A stretch of 64,000 nt of DNA from Frateuria edaphi (GCF_021117405.1 NZ_CP088251.1:2294001-2358000), one strand, 5' to 3'; shown: positions 8,212 to 17,088, counted from the first letter of the stretch. Translations and numbers: made by a program. The notes: generated by a model not told the origin, from the letters alone.

Positions 8212-10044
8212 CTACTTCAGGTCGAGCGCCGCGCGCGTAAGAACCTGCTCGCCCCGCGGGTGTCCCGATGGCGTGCGTATGTCGACCGGCCATGGCGCGT
8301 TTTCGAACAGGTGCGCCCACAGACGGTCCAGCGCGGCGTAGCCGTAGGGCAGCAGCGGCAGGTGCCGTTCGCCGAAGCCGGGCAACGGCAGGAACGCATC
8401 GAAGTGCTGCGCGTGCGGCACCTTCCAGTACAGCGGCCGGCGCCCTGCGGCGCGCAGCCAGGCGATGTACGGTTCGGAGGTGAAGGCGGTCGGCAGCAGG
8501 CCGTCGTCGGCTCCGTGCACCACCCACAGCGGCAGGTCCTCGCGCGGTAGCCGCGCCACGGTCGCCTCGATGCCCGCGTGCAGCGCCTGCGCGGAGGCGT
8601 CGTCGCCGTCCCAGAGCGCGCGCAGGCATTGTTCGCCGGCGAGCGTGGGATCGGCCGAACCGTCGGTGCCACCGAACAGGCCGATGCCGTTGCCAGGCGG
8701 AATGCCCGCGCTGTCCGACCACCACGCCGCACGGCTGGCCGCGTCTGCGATGCCGGGCGTGCCCTCCGGCGTGGCCGCGGCGTAGTGGAAGCCGCAAGGC
8801 ATGTTGGCCGTGCCGCGGCGCAGGTAGGCCGAGGCGTAGCCGGCGGTGATCGCGCGCCACAGGTCGAACGCGGTCGATGTGGCCGCCACCTGCATGGCCG
8901 CCTCGGTCCAGCCCGATGCGCGGAGATATTCGTACGCCTCGGCCGCCTGCGTCGCGGGCGTGGCGGACTCGAGCAGGCCCTGAGCGTGCAGGCTGGCGCA
9001 GCGTTGTGGCCACCCCCCGGTCATCGGCGCGCGCGCGAACGGCACCGCATCGAAGCGCGCGCTGGTCAGCGCGCAAGGCAGCCAGATCGCCGCCTCGGTG
9101 GCGTAGTCGTAGAGCTTGCGACCCTGCCCGGCCAGTTGCACGTTGGGCTCCAGCGCGACCACGCCGTCGAGCAGTTGCTCGTCGTCCAGGCCCGCGGCCT
9201 GCAGCACCGCGCCGCCGCCGTTGGAAAGCCCTGTCGCGATGATGCGCGTGTTCGTCGCCGTGAACGGCGCAAGCTCCGGATAGGCGCGATCGAGCATGGC
9301 CAGCCCGAAGCGCGCCGCCTGCAACACGTGGCGACCCCAGTCGGCCTCCGGGTTGTCGCCCGAGTGCAGATGCTTGACCGCGATGCCCGCGCCGGCCGGC
9401 AGCGGTGGCGGGGTGAACTCCAGTGGCGCCTCGCCGCGTTTCGCGCGGCGGCCATCGAGCGCCACGCCGCTGTCGTCGGTGTAATCGAAGAAGCCGCTGC
9501 CGGCACCCTTGTCGGTATAGGCCACCGCGCAGCCCTTCGGCAGGCCCCAGGCACCGGCCAGTGCGATCGCGCCGTAGATCCCGCGCGAGCCGGACGATGC
9601 AGTGACCACAAGGCAACGCTTGTCCTTGTCGAAGCCGTCCGGCGCCTGCAGCAGCACGCGATGGGGTTGATGCGCGCCCGGTATCCAGGCGAAGGCCTGG
9701 TATTCGCGCCCCGGCACCGACGGGACGCCTCCGTAGACCTGGCCGTAACCACCGAGGGGTCCGAGGTCGGCGATGCCCTTCCAGTTCATCTGGATCGCGC
9801 GGCGACGCAGTTCCTGCGGCGTGGGGCGAGCTGGATCGGCGAAAGGAACCGGTGCGCCGGCCAGGCCTGCGAGGCCCAGTCCGGCGCTGAGCAGGTCGTC
9901 ATGGTCGCGGTGGGTGGTGACCCGCACCTCACCCGGAACGAAATCGATCGATGGCATGGCAGGCTCCGCGGCCGCGGCGTGGACGGCGCCGCCAGCCAGG
10001 GCGGGCACCAGCATCAGGGTCAGCCGCTTCAGGAACGCGTTCAT
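8212..10044 (-). CDS. D-(-)-3-hydroxybutyrate oligomer hydrolase
   Basis: The 610-residue product has a signal peptide (MNAFLKRLTLMLVPALAGGA) and matches the 3HB-oligomer hydrolase family, which splits soluble 3-hydroxybutyrate dimers and oligomers into monomers. Recognisable blocks are VTASSGSRGIYGAIALAGAW, CAVAYTDKGAGSGF, the serine-hydrolase elbow TGLSNGGG near residue 273, and WVVHGADDGLLP plus PHAQHFDAF near the C-terminus, which should hold the catalytic Asp and His. Family members are about 600-700 residues, so it is full length. The start has AAGGTG 5 bases upstream. A copy of the GTACGAAGG motif lies 36 bases before the start. The gene diverges from the LuxR-type regulator at 10249. 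Together with the PHB depolymerase at 15892 it would complete extracellular or periplasmic PHB breakdown. Confidence 0.87.
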   Translation of the reverse strand: MNAFLKRLTLMLVPALAGGAVHAAAAEPAMPSIDFVPGEVRVTTHRDHDDLLSAGLGLAGLAGAPVPFADPARPTPQELRRRAIQMNWKGIADLGPLGGYGQVYGGVPSVPGREYQAFAWIPGAHQPHRVLLQAPDGFDKDKRCLVVTASSGSRGIYGAIALAGAWGLPKGCAVAYTDKGAGSGFFDYTDDSGVALDGRRAKRGEAPLEFTPPPLPAGAGIAVKHLHSGDNPEADWGRHVLQAARFGLAMLDRAYPELAPFTATNTRIIATGLSNGGGAVLQAAGLDDEQLLDGVVALEPNVQLAGQGRKLYDYATEAAIWLPCALTSARFDAVPFARAPMTGGWPQRCASLHAQGLLESATPATQAAEAYEYLRASGWTEAAMQVAATSTAFDLWRAITAGYASAYLRRGTANMPCGFHYAAATPEGTPGIADAASRAAWWSDSAGIPPGNGIGLFGGTDGSADPTLAGEQCLRALWDGDDASAQALHAGIEATVARLPREDLPLWVVHGADDGLLPTAFTSEPYIAWLRAAGRRPLYWKVPHAQHFDAFLPLPGFGERHLPLLPYGYAALDRLWAHLFENAPWPVDIRTPSGHPRGEQVLTRAALDLK

Positions 10045-10079
10045 TCCGGCACCTTAGCAAGCACGCGCGCGGACGCCAT

Positions 10080-10093
10080 CGTACGAAGGTCCA
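10080..10093. promoter_or_regulatory. Candidate response-regulator site (GTACGAAGGTCC)
   Basis: CGTACGAAGGTCCA lies between the divergent oligomer hydrolase and response-regulator genes. It matches the perfect inverted repeat at 19424-19437 (TGTACGAAGGTACA on the minus strand) at 12 of 14 positions, with an identical 10-base core. The only other copy of the nine-base core I noticed lies inside typA coding sequence (22700). Function is inferred from position and sharing. Confidence 0.5.
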
Positions 10094-10110
10094 TGCCGGT
10101 ACCGTTTTCC

Positions 10111-10135
10111 AGGAAAGCACCCTGTGCGCGACCGC
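10111..10135. repeat. Degenerate single REP-like unit
   Basis: AGGAAAGCACCCTGTGCGCG followed by ACCG is a mutated copy of the AGGAGCGCACCCTGTGCGCG unit seen intact at 10906. It lies in the divergent promoter region, next to the candidate regulatory motif. Confidence 0.5.
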
Positions 10136-10248
10136 CCGGTCCCCGACCATCCGTCGCCCCGCTTGCGTCACGTCCGCGTCGCGCACGGATGCGCTCCGGC
10201 AGGGGGTGGAACTCGACGCCACGGCGCGCACCCGCTAGTTTGCATGGC

Positions 10249-10908
10249 ATGCCTTCCCTGCTGATCGCCGACGACCATCCGCTGTTCCGCGCCGCGTTGC
10301 GCCAGGCGGCCATCGCCTGTGTCGCAGACTGCCAGGTCAGCGAAGCGGCCGACCTCGCCGATGCCCTCGCCGCGCTGACGGCCGCCCCCGACACCGACCT
10401 GGTGCTGTTGGACCTGCACATGCCCGGCAGCCAGGGCCTGTCCGGCCTGGCCGCGCTGCGCGGCCAGCATCCGGGCGTGGCAGTTCTGGTGGTATCCGCG
10501 CATGACGAGCCGCGCACCGTGCGCCGCGTGCTCGACCACGGTGCGGCAGGTTTCATCCCCAAGAGCGCCACTCCCGCCCAGATCGGCGAAGCGATCCGCA
10601 CCGTGCTCGACTGCGGCAGCTGGGTCCCTCCGGGCCTGGCCAGCGCAGTCGGCGCGCTCGCGCCCGACCCGAGAGACGCCGACCTCGCCGCCCGCCTCGC
10701 GCGCCTGACCGAACAGCAGTACCGCGTGCTGGCGCTGATCGGCGAAGGCCTGCTCAACAAGCAGATTGCCGATCGACTGGCCATCCAGGAACGCACCGTC
10801 AAGGCGCACGTGACGGCGATCTTCGAAAAGCTCGGCGTGCGCAACCGCACGCAGGCCGGCTTGCTGCTGCGTTCGCTGGACCTGGGCGAGCCGGCGCGGG
10901 TCCTGTAG
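10249..10908 (+). CDS. LuxR/NarL-type response regulator, CrbR/ErdR-like
   Basis: The 219-residue protein has a receiver domain with the acidic pair DD at residues 8-9, phospho-acceptor Asp55 in VLLDLHMPG, and Lys near residue 105 in FIPKSA. A C-terminal LuxR helix-turn-helix reads LTEQQYRVLALIGEGLLNKQ and continues IADRLAIQERTVKAHV. It is probably the partner of the transporter-type hybrid kinase at 12540-15845. In Vibrio and Pseudomonas the comparable CrbS/CrbR (MxtR/ErdR) pair controls acetate use through acs. Here the surrounding genes suggest control of PHB and 3-hydroxybutyrate use, which also feeds acetyl-CoA. The two genes are separated by an RluA-type gene and yaeQ. Its TAG stop lies within a REP-like repeat. 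Pairing with the kinase is inferred from type and location. Confidence 0.85.
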   Translation: MPSLLIADDHPLFRAALRQAAIACVADCQVSEAADLADALAALTAAPDTDLVLLDLHMPGSQGLSGLAALRGQHPGVAVLVVSAHDEPRTVRRVLDHGAAGFIPKSATPAQIGEAIRTVLDCGSWVPPGLASAVGALAPDPRDADLAARLARLTEQQYRVLALIGEGLLNKQIADRLAIQERTVKAHVTAIFEKLGVRNRTQAGLLLRSLDLGEPARVL

Positions 10909-10932
10909 GAGCGCACCCTGTGCGCGACCGCG
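10904..10932. repeat. REP-like unit overlapping the regulator's stop codon
   Basis: TGTAGGAGCGCACCCTGTGC followed by GCGACCGCGG starts inside the last codons of the response-regulator gene and supplies its TAG stop. It is the most typical copy of the repeat family in this window. Confidence 0.65.
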
Positions 10933-10964
10933 GCGGACCGGCACCGCGGACTGACGCTGCATTT

Positions 10965-11840
10965 CTACAAGGCTTCGAGCGACAACCTGCTGCGGAATTC
11001 CCGCGCCTGCCCGCTCAACGGATCGACGAACGCCAACCCGCGCGCCAGCAACTGCAGCGGCCGGCTGAAATCATCTTCCAGCCGTTCCTGCAGCTGCGGA
11101 TAAAAGCGGTCGTTGCGGATGGGTGCGCCCAGCGCCGCCATGTGCACGCGCAACTGGTGCTTGCGCCCGGTATGCGGCTCCAACGCGTAGCGCCAAAGCT
11201 GCGCGCCACGTTCGATCACACCCACGCGCGTCTCGCTGTTCGCTTCGCCCTCCACTTCGCGCATGCGGAAGAACGGCTCGCCCGCCTCCAGCCGCGAGCG
11301 GTGCACGTGCGGTAGCGCAAGTTGCGGCAAGGGCGCGGCCAGTGCCTCGTAACGCTTGACGATGCGCCGCTCGCGGAACAGCGACAGATACGCATCCCGC
11401 GTAGCCGGCTGCGCCGAAAACAGCACCAGCCCGGCAGTCTCGCGATCGAGCCGGTGCAACGGCACCAGTGCCGGATTGCCGAGCCGGCGCACGAGGCGCG
11501 CCAGCAAGGTCTGCTGCACGTAGCCGCCGGCCGGCACCACCGGCAGGAAGTGGGGTTTGTCGACCACCACCAGGTGATCGTCGACATGCAGCACGACCTC
11601 GTCGCCGGGGATCGCCGGTTCGCTCTCGACCTCGCGGAAATATTTCAGCTTCATGCCGGCGCGGCCGGGCGTGTGCTCGTCGATCGGCATGTCGCTGGCA
11701 TCCAGCACCCGGCCACGGCGGATCCTGTCCAGCCACTGCGCGCGGCCGATGCGCGGAAAACAGGCGCACAGCCCGTCGAGCGCGGTCGCCCAATCGCCTT
11801 CGGGCAGGTGCACGGTGCTCGGCGCGGTCGCATGGATCAT
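10965..11840 (-). CDS. RluA-family pseudouridine synthase
   Basis: This 291-residue protein carries the RluA-family catalytic block PLHRLDRETAGLVLF near residue 150, whose Asp is the uridine-attacking residue. Other family blocks are VVDKPHFLPVVPAGG and the C-terminal HTGRKHQLRVHMAALGAPI. It isomerises specific uridines in rRNA or tRNA; which one cannot be told, as RluA, RluC, RluD and TruC share these motifs. The residues before the catalytic domain (about 1-90) resemble a short S4-like region, which is weak evidence. The start is the ATG at 11840, close to the divergent yaeQ promoter. It interrupts the PHB regulatory cluster and has no evident functional link to it. Confidence 0.87.
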   Translation of the reverse strand: MIHATAPSTVHLPEGDWATALDGLCACFPRIGRAQWLDRIRRGRVLDASDMPIDEHTPGRAGMKLKYFREVESEPAIPGDEVVLHVDDHLVVVDKPHFLPVVPAGGYVQQTLLARLVRRLGNPALVPLHRLDRETAGLVLFSAQPATRDAYLSLFRERRIVKRYEALAAPLPQLALPHVHRSRLEAGEPFFRMREVEGEANSETRVGVIERGAQLWRYALEPHTGRKHQLRVHMAALGAPIRNDRFYPQLQERLEDDFSRPLQLLARGLAFVDPLSGQAREFRSRLSLEAL

Positions 11841-11867
11841 CCGGCCAGCTTAGCGCCGGCCGCGGCG

Positions 11868-11873
11868 TACAAT
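11868..11873 (+). promoter_or_regulatory. Possible -10 element for yaeQ
   Basis: TACAAT lies 27 bases before the yaeQ ATG, and no good -35 hexamer is visible 17 bases upstream. It is offered only as a likely -10 element. Confidence 0.35.
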
Positions 11874-11900
11874 GGCCGATTACCCGCAGCAGGCACGACC

Positions 11901-12455
11901 ATGGCCCTCAACGCCACCATCCACAAAGCCGAGCTGTCGATCAGCGACATGGATCGGCACTACTACGCGACCCACGCGTTGACGCTGGCCCGCCATCCCT
12001 CCGAAACCGAGGAGCGGCTGATGGTGCGGTTGCTCGCCTTCGCGCTGCACGCGGACGATCGGCTGGAGTTCGGCAAGGGCCTGAGCGACGAGGACGAACC
12101 AGCACTCTGGCGACGCGCGTACACCGACGAGGTGGAGCAGTGGATTGAACTCGGCCAGCCGGACGAGGCGCGCATCCGCAAGGCCTGCGGGCGCTCGCGG
12201 CAGGTCGTGGTGGTCAACTACGGTGGACGCGTCGCCGACATCTGGTGGGACAAGGTCGGCGCCTCGCTCTCGCGCAACGACAACCTGACCGTGCTCGACA
12301 TCGACGACGCGACCGTGCGCCAGCTCACCGCACTATGCGAGCGCGGCATGCGGTTGCAGTGCCTGATCCAGGATGGCGAGCTGCAGCTGATCAGCGGCGA
12401 CACCACCGTCGCGATCCGTCCCCGCGCACGCATGGGCGAATACGCCGCCGCCTGA
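11901..12455 (+). CDS. yaeQ: YaeQ family protein
   Basis: The 184-residue product matches YaeQ along its length: it begins MALNATIHKAELSISDMDRH, contains HPSETEERLMVRLLAFALHA in the middle, and includes WWDKVGASLSRNDNLTVLD. YaeQ has a PD-(D/E)XK nuclease-like fold and is linked in Escherichia to suppression of rfaH defects, but its biochemical role is unsettled. It is a common single-copy gene in Gammaproteobacteria. It is transcribed divergently from the pseudouridine synthase gene and convergently with the hybrid kinase. Nothing ties it to the PHB genes around it. Confidence 0.9.
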   Translation: MALNATIHKAELSISDMDRHYYATHALTLARHPSETEERLMVRLLAFALHADDRLEFGKGLSDEDEPALWRRAYTDEVEQWIELGQPDEARIRKACGRSRQVVVVNYGGRVADIWWDKVGASLSRNDNLTVLDIDDATVRQLTALCERGMRLQCLIQDGELQLISGDTTVAIRPRARMGEYAAA

Positions 12456-12516
12456 CGGACAAGGCTTCCCCGCGCAGGAGCGGGGTTGTCCGGGACTGCC
12501 ATGCGCAACCGTTTCC

Positions 12517-12545
12517 CGCGGTCGCGCACAGGTGCACTCCTACAC
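12517..12545. repeat. REP-like unit overlapping the hybrid kinase stop codon
   Basis: Read on the minus strand, TGTAGGAGTGCACCTGTGCG followed by CGACCGCGG matches the unit at 10904. It supplies the kinase gene's TAG stop, so both two-component genes end in the same element. Confidence 0.65.
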
Positions 12546-15500
12546 TCGCACCGCCGCCGCCACGCGCTGCAGCAACTGGCGCAACGCCAGCGGCTTGAGC
12601 GGCTTGTAGAGCACGCCGATCCCCGCATCGAGCAGGCGCTGGCGCAATTCGCCGTCACGGTCGGCGGTCAGCATCACCGTCGGCACGTCCGGGTGGCGCC
12701 CGCTCAGTTCGCGCCAGACGTCCCAGCCGGTACGCCCCGCGTCGAGGTGATAGTCGAGGATGTGCAGGTCCGCCTGCCACGGCGCCGCGAGCGCCTGGGC
12801 CGCATCGCGGGCGGCATGCACCTGCCAGCCCCAACCGGTAAGCAGCGTGCTCAGCGCGGCCAGCGCCGCCGGTTCGTTGTCCAGCACCAGCGCTCGCCCG
12901 GCCGACAGCGGCTGGAGCGTAGCCGCGGCTGCCGGCACGCTCGCCGGCATCCGTGCCAGCGGCACGCCCAGGTCGAACACGCTGCCCTGGCCCGGCCATG
13001 AGCGCAGGCCCAGCGGATGCCCCAGCAGACCAGCCATGCGCCGGGCGATCGACAGGCCCAGGCCCAGCCCCTGCCCGCCCGCGGCACTGCCGCGACGGAA
13101 CTCCTGGAAGATCATCGCGCGCTCCTGCGGCGCGATGCCCGGGCCGGTGTCCCACACCTCCACGCGCAGCTGCGCGCCGCAACGGCGCACGCCCAGCAGT
13201 ACGCGGCCGCGTTCGGCGTAGCGCAACGCGTTGGAGAGGAAGTTCTGCAGCACCCGGCGCAGCAGTTGCGGATCCGAATGCACCCAGGCGCGCGTGCCGA
13301 CCACGTCCAACCGCACGCCGCGGTCCTGGGCGATGGCGCCGAACTCGGCGGCCAGCGGATCGAGTACCTCGGCCAGCGCGAAAATGCGCGACTGCGGCTG
13401 CAGGCGGCCGCCCTCCAGACGCGCGATGTCGAGCAGGCCGGCGAGCAGGCCTTCGGTCGCGGTGAGCGCGCCATTGAGGTTGCCAGCGATGGCCGCGTCG
13501 GCTCCGTGTTCGGTCAGCGTATGCGCGAACAACTGCGCCGCGTGCAACGGCTGCATCAGGTCGTGGGTGACGGCGGCCAGGAAGCGGCTTTTGGCCTCGT
13601 TGGCGCGCTGGGCCTCGGCGCTGGCGGCGGCCAGCGCACGGGTGCGCTCTTCCACGCGCAATTCGAGCGTCTCGTTGACCTTCTTCAGGGCGTCCTCGGC
13701 GCGGCGGAATGCGGTGACGTCGGTGAAGGTGGCGACGAAGCCGCCGCCGGGCATGGGATTGCCGCGGATCTCCACGATCGTGCCATCGGGAAAACGCCGC
13801 TCGGACAGGTGCCGCGTGCCGGCCTGCATGTGGGTCAGCCGGCGCTGCACGCGCGTCTCCACGTCGCCTTCGCCGATCAGGCCCTCGCCAATGATGAAGC
13901 GCGTGAGGTCGGCGACCGGACGGCCGATCTGCAGCATGTCGTCGGGGTACTGGAACAGCCGCGCGTAGCAGCGGTTCCAGGCCACCACGCGCAGCTCCGC
14001 GTCGACCACGCAGATGCCCTGGCTCATGTTCTCCAGCGCCGCCTCCAGCACGCGCTGGTTGAAGCGCAGGTCCTGCGTGGCTTCGCCGACGATCGCCGCG
14101 ACGGTGTCCAGTTGCGCGCGGCCCTGCTTGTGCACCACTTCCAGCAGCAGCCGCGCCGACGCCGCGCCGATCACCGCGGCCAGTTCGTGCTCGACCGCGT
14201 CGACCCGCGCATGGCCGGCGGCACCCTGCTCCGGCGCGGTGGCGAACAGGTGCGCCACGCGCTCTGGCGGCAGGAAACGCTCGGCCAATGCGCGCAGCTC
14301 CACCACGCCAACGTCGCCGACGCCCGCCACGCGCGTGGCCTGGCCGAAGCGCGACTGGGCCACCAGCCACGTCACCGCCACGTTCGCCGCCAGGCTCAAC
14401 ACCACGGCGCGGCCCAACTGGCTCCAGTCGCCCAGCCCGAGCAGCCCGGCGGGCGACAGCCAGCCGAGCCCGAACGGGCCGTGCAGCAATCCCGCCGGCA
14501 TCGCCGGCCACAGCGAGGGCAGCACCACGTAGAGCCACACGAACGTGCCGCAGGCCAGCCCCGCGGTCACCGCACGCGGCCCGACCTGCGGCCGGTACAC
14601 GGCGGCGAGCAAGGCCGGCGCCAGCCCCGCCAGCGCGGAGAACGAGATCGCGCCGATGTCGGCCAGCGCCTCGTGGCTGGCCAGGACGCGGCTGTAGCCC
14701 CAGGCCAGCAGGATCACCACCACGATCGCCACGCGGCGCTGGTTGATGACCTCGCCACGCAGGTCGCCACGCTCGTCGCGGCCCCAGCCGGCGCGCACGC
14801 GCAGCGGAGCGATGAAGTGGTTGACGATCATCAGGCTGAGCGCCAGCGTGGCGACCACCACCATGCTGGTGGCGGCGCTCAAGCCCCCGAGGAACGCCAC
14901 CAGCGCCAGAGTGTGCTGCCCGCGCGCCAGCGGCAGCGCAAGCACGTAGAGGTCCGACGGTACGCCGCTGGGCCCGAGCCACGCGTCGCCGAGCTTCGCC
15001 AGCGGCAGGATCGGCAGCGCGATCAGCAGCATGTACAGCGGGAACAACCATCGCGCGGTGCGCAGGTGGCCGCCGTCGCGACACTCGACCACGCCGGCAT
15101 GGAACTGGTGCGGCAGGGTGAACATCGCCAGCGCGCCGAGCAGGATCAGGGCCGGGAAGCCGGTGCTCTCGTGCGGCGGCACCGGCACCGGCGGCAGGCC
15201 GGCGGGCAGTGGGGTGAACAGCAGCGTGCCCAGCGCCAGCATCGCGCCCAGCTTGAACAGCGATTCGAACGCCATCGCCAGCACCAGCCCGCGGTTGTGG
15301 GCCGTGGTGGACGCGCGGCGGGTGCCGAACAGCATCGCGAACAGCGCCATCAGCAGCGCGATGTAGAGCGCACTGTCCTGCCATGGCTCGGACTCGGCGA
15401 GCTGGCCGTGGCTGAGCAGCATGTAGCTCATCGCCACGGCCTTCAGCTGCAGCGCGATGTAGGGAACGATGCCCAGCACCACCACCGCGGTGACCAGCGC

Positions 15501-15845
15501 CGCCAGTCCCGAGTGGCGTCCCAGCCGCACCGCGATCAGGTCGGCCAGCGAGCCGGCGTTGTACTCGCGCGCCAGCTCCACCAGCCGCCGCAGCACGGCG
15601 ATCGCCAGCAGGTACATCAGGATCGCGCCGACGAAAGTCGGCGGCAGCCACCAGCCCGAGCGGCTGGCCTGGGTCACCGTGCCGTAGAAGGTCCACGAGG
15701 TGCAGTGGATCGCCAGCGACAGCGCATAGACGATCGCCCAGCGCTTCTCGAACAGCCGCGGGCGCCGCTCGCCGAGCAGCGCGACGCCGAACAGCAGGCC
15801 GAGCCAGCAGGCGGCGGCGAGGGCGATCAGCGTGGGGCTGGGCAT
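12540..15845 (-). CDS. CrbS-like hybrid sensor kinase with sodium/solute symporter domain
   Basis: This 1101-residue protein combines several modules. Residues 1 to about 480 form a multi-spanning sodium:solute symporter-like domain (TSWTFYGTVTQASRSGWW, GIVPYIALQLKAVAMSYMLL). A STAC-like linker at about 500-575 follows, then a PAS domain at about 615-720 (MSQGICVVDAELRVVAWN). A histidine kinase comes next, with phospho-acceptor His near 760 in AVTHDLMQPLHAA and an ATPase (NFLSNALRYA, DTGPGIAP, GLGLGLSIA). A C-terminal receiver has its Asp near 1029 in ILDYHLD. This order is that of CrbS/MxtR, sensors of acetate or carbon status. It lies 46 bases downstream of the PHB depolymerase gene on the same strand, so the two are probably co-transcribed. 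The expected partner is the LuxR-type regulator at 10249. Confidence 0.88.
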   Translation of the reverse strand: MPSPTLIALAAACWLGLLFGVALLGERRPRLFEKRWAIVYALSLAIHCTSWTFYGTVTQASRSGWWLPPTFVGAILMYLLAIAVLRRLVELAREYNAGSLADLIAVRLGRHSGLAALVTAVVVLGIVPYIALQLKAVAMSYMLLSHGQLAESEPWQDSALYIALLMALFAMLFGTRRASTTAHNRGLVLAMAFESLFKLGAMLALGTLLFTPLPAGLPPVPVPPHESTGFPALILLGALAMFTLPHQFHAGVVECRDGGHLRTARWLFPLYMLLIALPILPLAKLGDAWLGPSGVPSDLYVLALPLARGQHTLALVAFLGGLSAATSMVVVATLALSLMIVNHFIAPLRVRAGWGRDERGDLRGEVINQRRVAIVVVILLAWGYSRVLASHEALADIGAISFSALAGLAPALLAAVYRPQVGPRAVTAGLACGTFVWLYVVLPSLWPAMPAGLLHGPFGLGWLSPAGLLGLGDWSQLGRAVVLSLAANVAVTWLVAQSRFGQATRVAGVGDVGVVELRALAERFLPPERVAHLFATAPEQGAAGHARVDAVEHELAAVIGAASARLLLEVVHKQGRAQLDTVAAIVGEATQDLRFNQRVLEAALENMSQGICVVDAELRVVAWNRCYARLFQYPDDMLQIGRPVADLTRFIIGEGLIGEGDVETRVQRRLTHMQAGTRHLSERRFPDGTIVEIRGNPMPGGGFVATFTDVTAFRRAEDALKKVNETLELRVEERTRALAAASAEAQRANEAKSRFLAAVTHDLMQPLHAAQLFAHTLTEHGADAAIAGNLNGALTATEGLLAGLLDIARLEGGRLQPQSRIFALAEVLDPLAAEFGAIAQDRGVRLDVVGTRAWVHSDPQLLRRVLQNFLSNALRYAERGRVLLGVRRCGAQLRVEVWDTGPGIAPQERAMIFQEFRRGSAAGGQGLGLGLSIARRMAGLLGHPLGLRSWPGQGSVFDLGVPLARMPASVPAAAATLQPLSAGRALVLDNEPAALAALSTLLTGWGWQVHAARDAAQALAAPWQADLHILDYHLDAGRTGWDVWRELSGRHPDVPTVMLTADRDGELRQRLLDAGIGVLYKPLKPLALRQLLQRVAAAVRV

Positions 15846-15891
15846 GACGCGCTGAGCTCCCTATCCATTGCGGGACAGGGCAGAACGAAAG

Positions 15892-16914
15892 TCATCGCTT
15901 GGCGGGCAGCCCCAGCGCGCGCACGGCGTCGACCAGCCAGCGCAGTTGCACGCCCTGGCGGGTGTCGTAGTCGGCTCCGGAGTATCCCCACCAGTCCCAG
16001 CATGCTTGCGGATTCAATGGCGCGAAGCTCGCGCGTGCCTGAGGGTACAGCACGGCCACGTCGTAGGCGTCCGCCCAGCGGTTGAAGCCGGCGTCGCGCA
16101 CGAACGCCTCGCCCACCGCCTCGGCGTTCTGCTTGCATCCGTGCAGCGCGACCAGCAGGCCGCAGGGTTTGCCGGCGGCGCAGGAGGGCGGCAGGTAGAC
16201 ATAGCCCTCGGCGGCGAGGAAAGCATCCTTGCCGTCCGGGCGCAGCGCATCCTGGCCGAATGTGCGCAGCTCGCCGCGTGGCGCGGTCACGGCGTGGGCC
16301 GGTTTGCCAAACAGCTCGGCGAAGATCGTCCCTGCCGCATCGAAACCGCAGTGACCGAGGAACGGCGACACCGACGTGCCGCAATCGTCGCCCTTCCCAG
16401 CCACCGGCAGGTTGTGCGCGAAGGCGCGCGCGCCGTCGTCGCGTACCCGCATGCCCTCGAGGCCCGGCACGCTGTCACGCAGGCTTTCGTAGAAGCGCGC
16501 GCCCGCCTCGGCCACCGACGGCGCGACCATGGCGTCGTCCTTGCCGTGCAGCAGATAGACATGCGAACCCGCCAACTGCGCGAGCGGTCCGATACGCCCG
16601 TCGGCCGACAGCTTCCGTGCGCGTGCGACCAGCGCGCCCACGTCGGGCGCCGGCGCGCGTTTCATGCAGCTTCCGATCGCCGTGGCGAGCTGGCCGCCGG
16701 CGCAACCGTACGGGCCGCCGGCGACGATGGCGGCGCCATGGAAGATTTCCGGATAGGCGATCTGCGCCTGGGCGGCCATGAAGGCGCCGGAGGAGAGACC
16801 GGCCACGGCGACGCGCGCGGGGTCGAGCTGGAGTTTTGGCAGCGACGGGGCATCGCCGGCATGGGCGAGCGCGCTGGCGAAAAGGAGGGCCAGCAGGCTG
16901 AGGATCTTGCGCAT
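15892..16914 (-). CDS. Extracellular PHB depolymerase, type 2 catalytic domain
   Basis: The 340-residue secreted esterase has the signal peptide MRKILSLLALLFASALAHAG. The lipase box VAGLSSGAFMAAQ places the nucleophile at Ser42, and family-specific stretches FHGAAIVAGGPYGCA, LLHGKDDAMV, LLVALHGCKQNAEAVG and CWDWWGYSGADYDT follow. The early lipase box and the late HGCKQ oxyanion region are typical of the type 2 short-chain-length polyhydroxyalkanoate depolymerases. No separate substrate-binding or linker domain is present, so binding to polymer granules may be weak and the substrate may be amorphous PHB or long oligomers. It precedes the CrbS-like kinase in the same orientation with 46 bases between them. 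Products would feed the oligomer hydrolase at 8212 and the permease at 19521. Confidence 0.9.
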   Translation of the reverse strand: MRKILSLLALLFASALAHAGDAPSLPKLQLDPARVAVAGLSSGAFMAAQAQIAYPEIFHGAAIVAGGPYGCAGGQLATAIGSCMKRAPAPDVGALVARARKLSADGRIGPLAQLAGSHVYLLHGKDDAMVAPSVAEAGARFYESLRDSVPGLEGMRVRDDGARAFAHNLPVAGKGDDCGTSVSPFLGHCGFDAAGTIFAELFGKPAHAVTAPRGELRTFGQDALRPDGKDAFLAAEGYVYLPPSCAAGKPCGLLVALHGCKQNAEAVGEAFVRDAGFNRWADAYDVAVLYPQARASFAPLNPQACWDWWGYSGADYDTRQGVQLRWLVDAVRALGLPAKR

Positions 16915-16940
16915 ATCGATCTCCGGCGCGGTCTTTTTTT

Positions 16941-16995
16941 AAGGAGCGCACCCTGCGCGACCAGTAGATGGCGGTCGCGCGCAGGGTGCGCTCTT
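16941..16995. repeat. Inverted pair of REP-like units
   Basis: GAGCGCACCCTGCGCGACC (16944-16962) faces GGTCGCGCGCAGGGTGCGCTC-type sequence (16973-16993) across 10 bases. It lies between the TonB receptor and PHB depolymerase genes. It could end or attenuate transcription or protect 3' ends, as REP hairpins do elsewhere. Confidence 0.7.
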
Positions 16996-17088
16996 ACAGG
17001 ATGGCATCCCCCGCAGGCAGGAAAGGAGCCGGGCGGCGGGGAGGTGGCATCCCGGCGCCTTTCCTGCTGCAGAAGGAAAGGTGCGACG

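Noticed and set aside
7127-9616. An 829-residue minus-strand frame that would fuse an N-terminal region to the LacI regulator
   Set aside because: Only the last 335 residues have protein-like content and a ribosome site; the upstream part is the out-of-frame shadow of the oligomer hydrolase.
13017-16085. A 1022-residue plus-strand frame opposite the hybrid kinase
   Set aside because: It is Arg/Gln/His-rich with no domain, signal or ribosome site, and it is the antisense shadow of the CrbS-like gene.
10249-16914. Treating the regulator, pseudouridine synthase, yaeQ and kinase as one operon
   Set aside because: The genes alternate in strand, so they cannot be co-transcribed; only the depolymerase-kinase pair is a likely operon.
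16941-16995. Reading the inverted repeat as a CRISPR or transposon end
   Set aside because: Only two facing units, no spacers, no transposase nearby, and similar units occur elsewhere singly; it fits a REP doublet.
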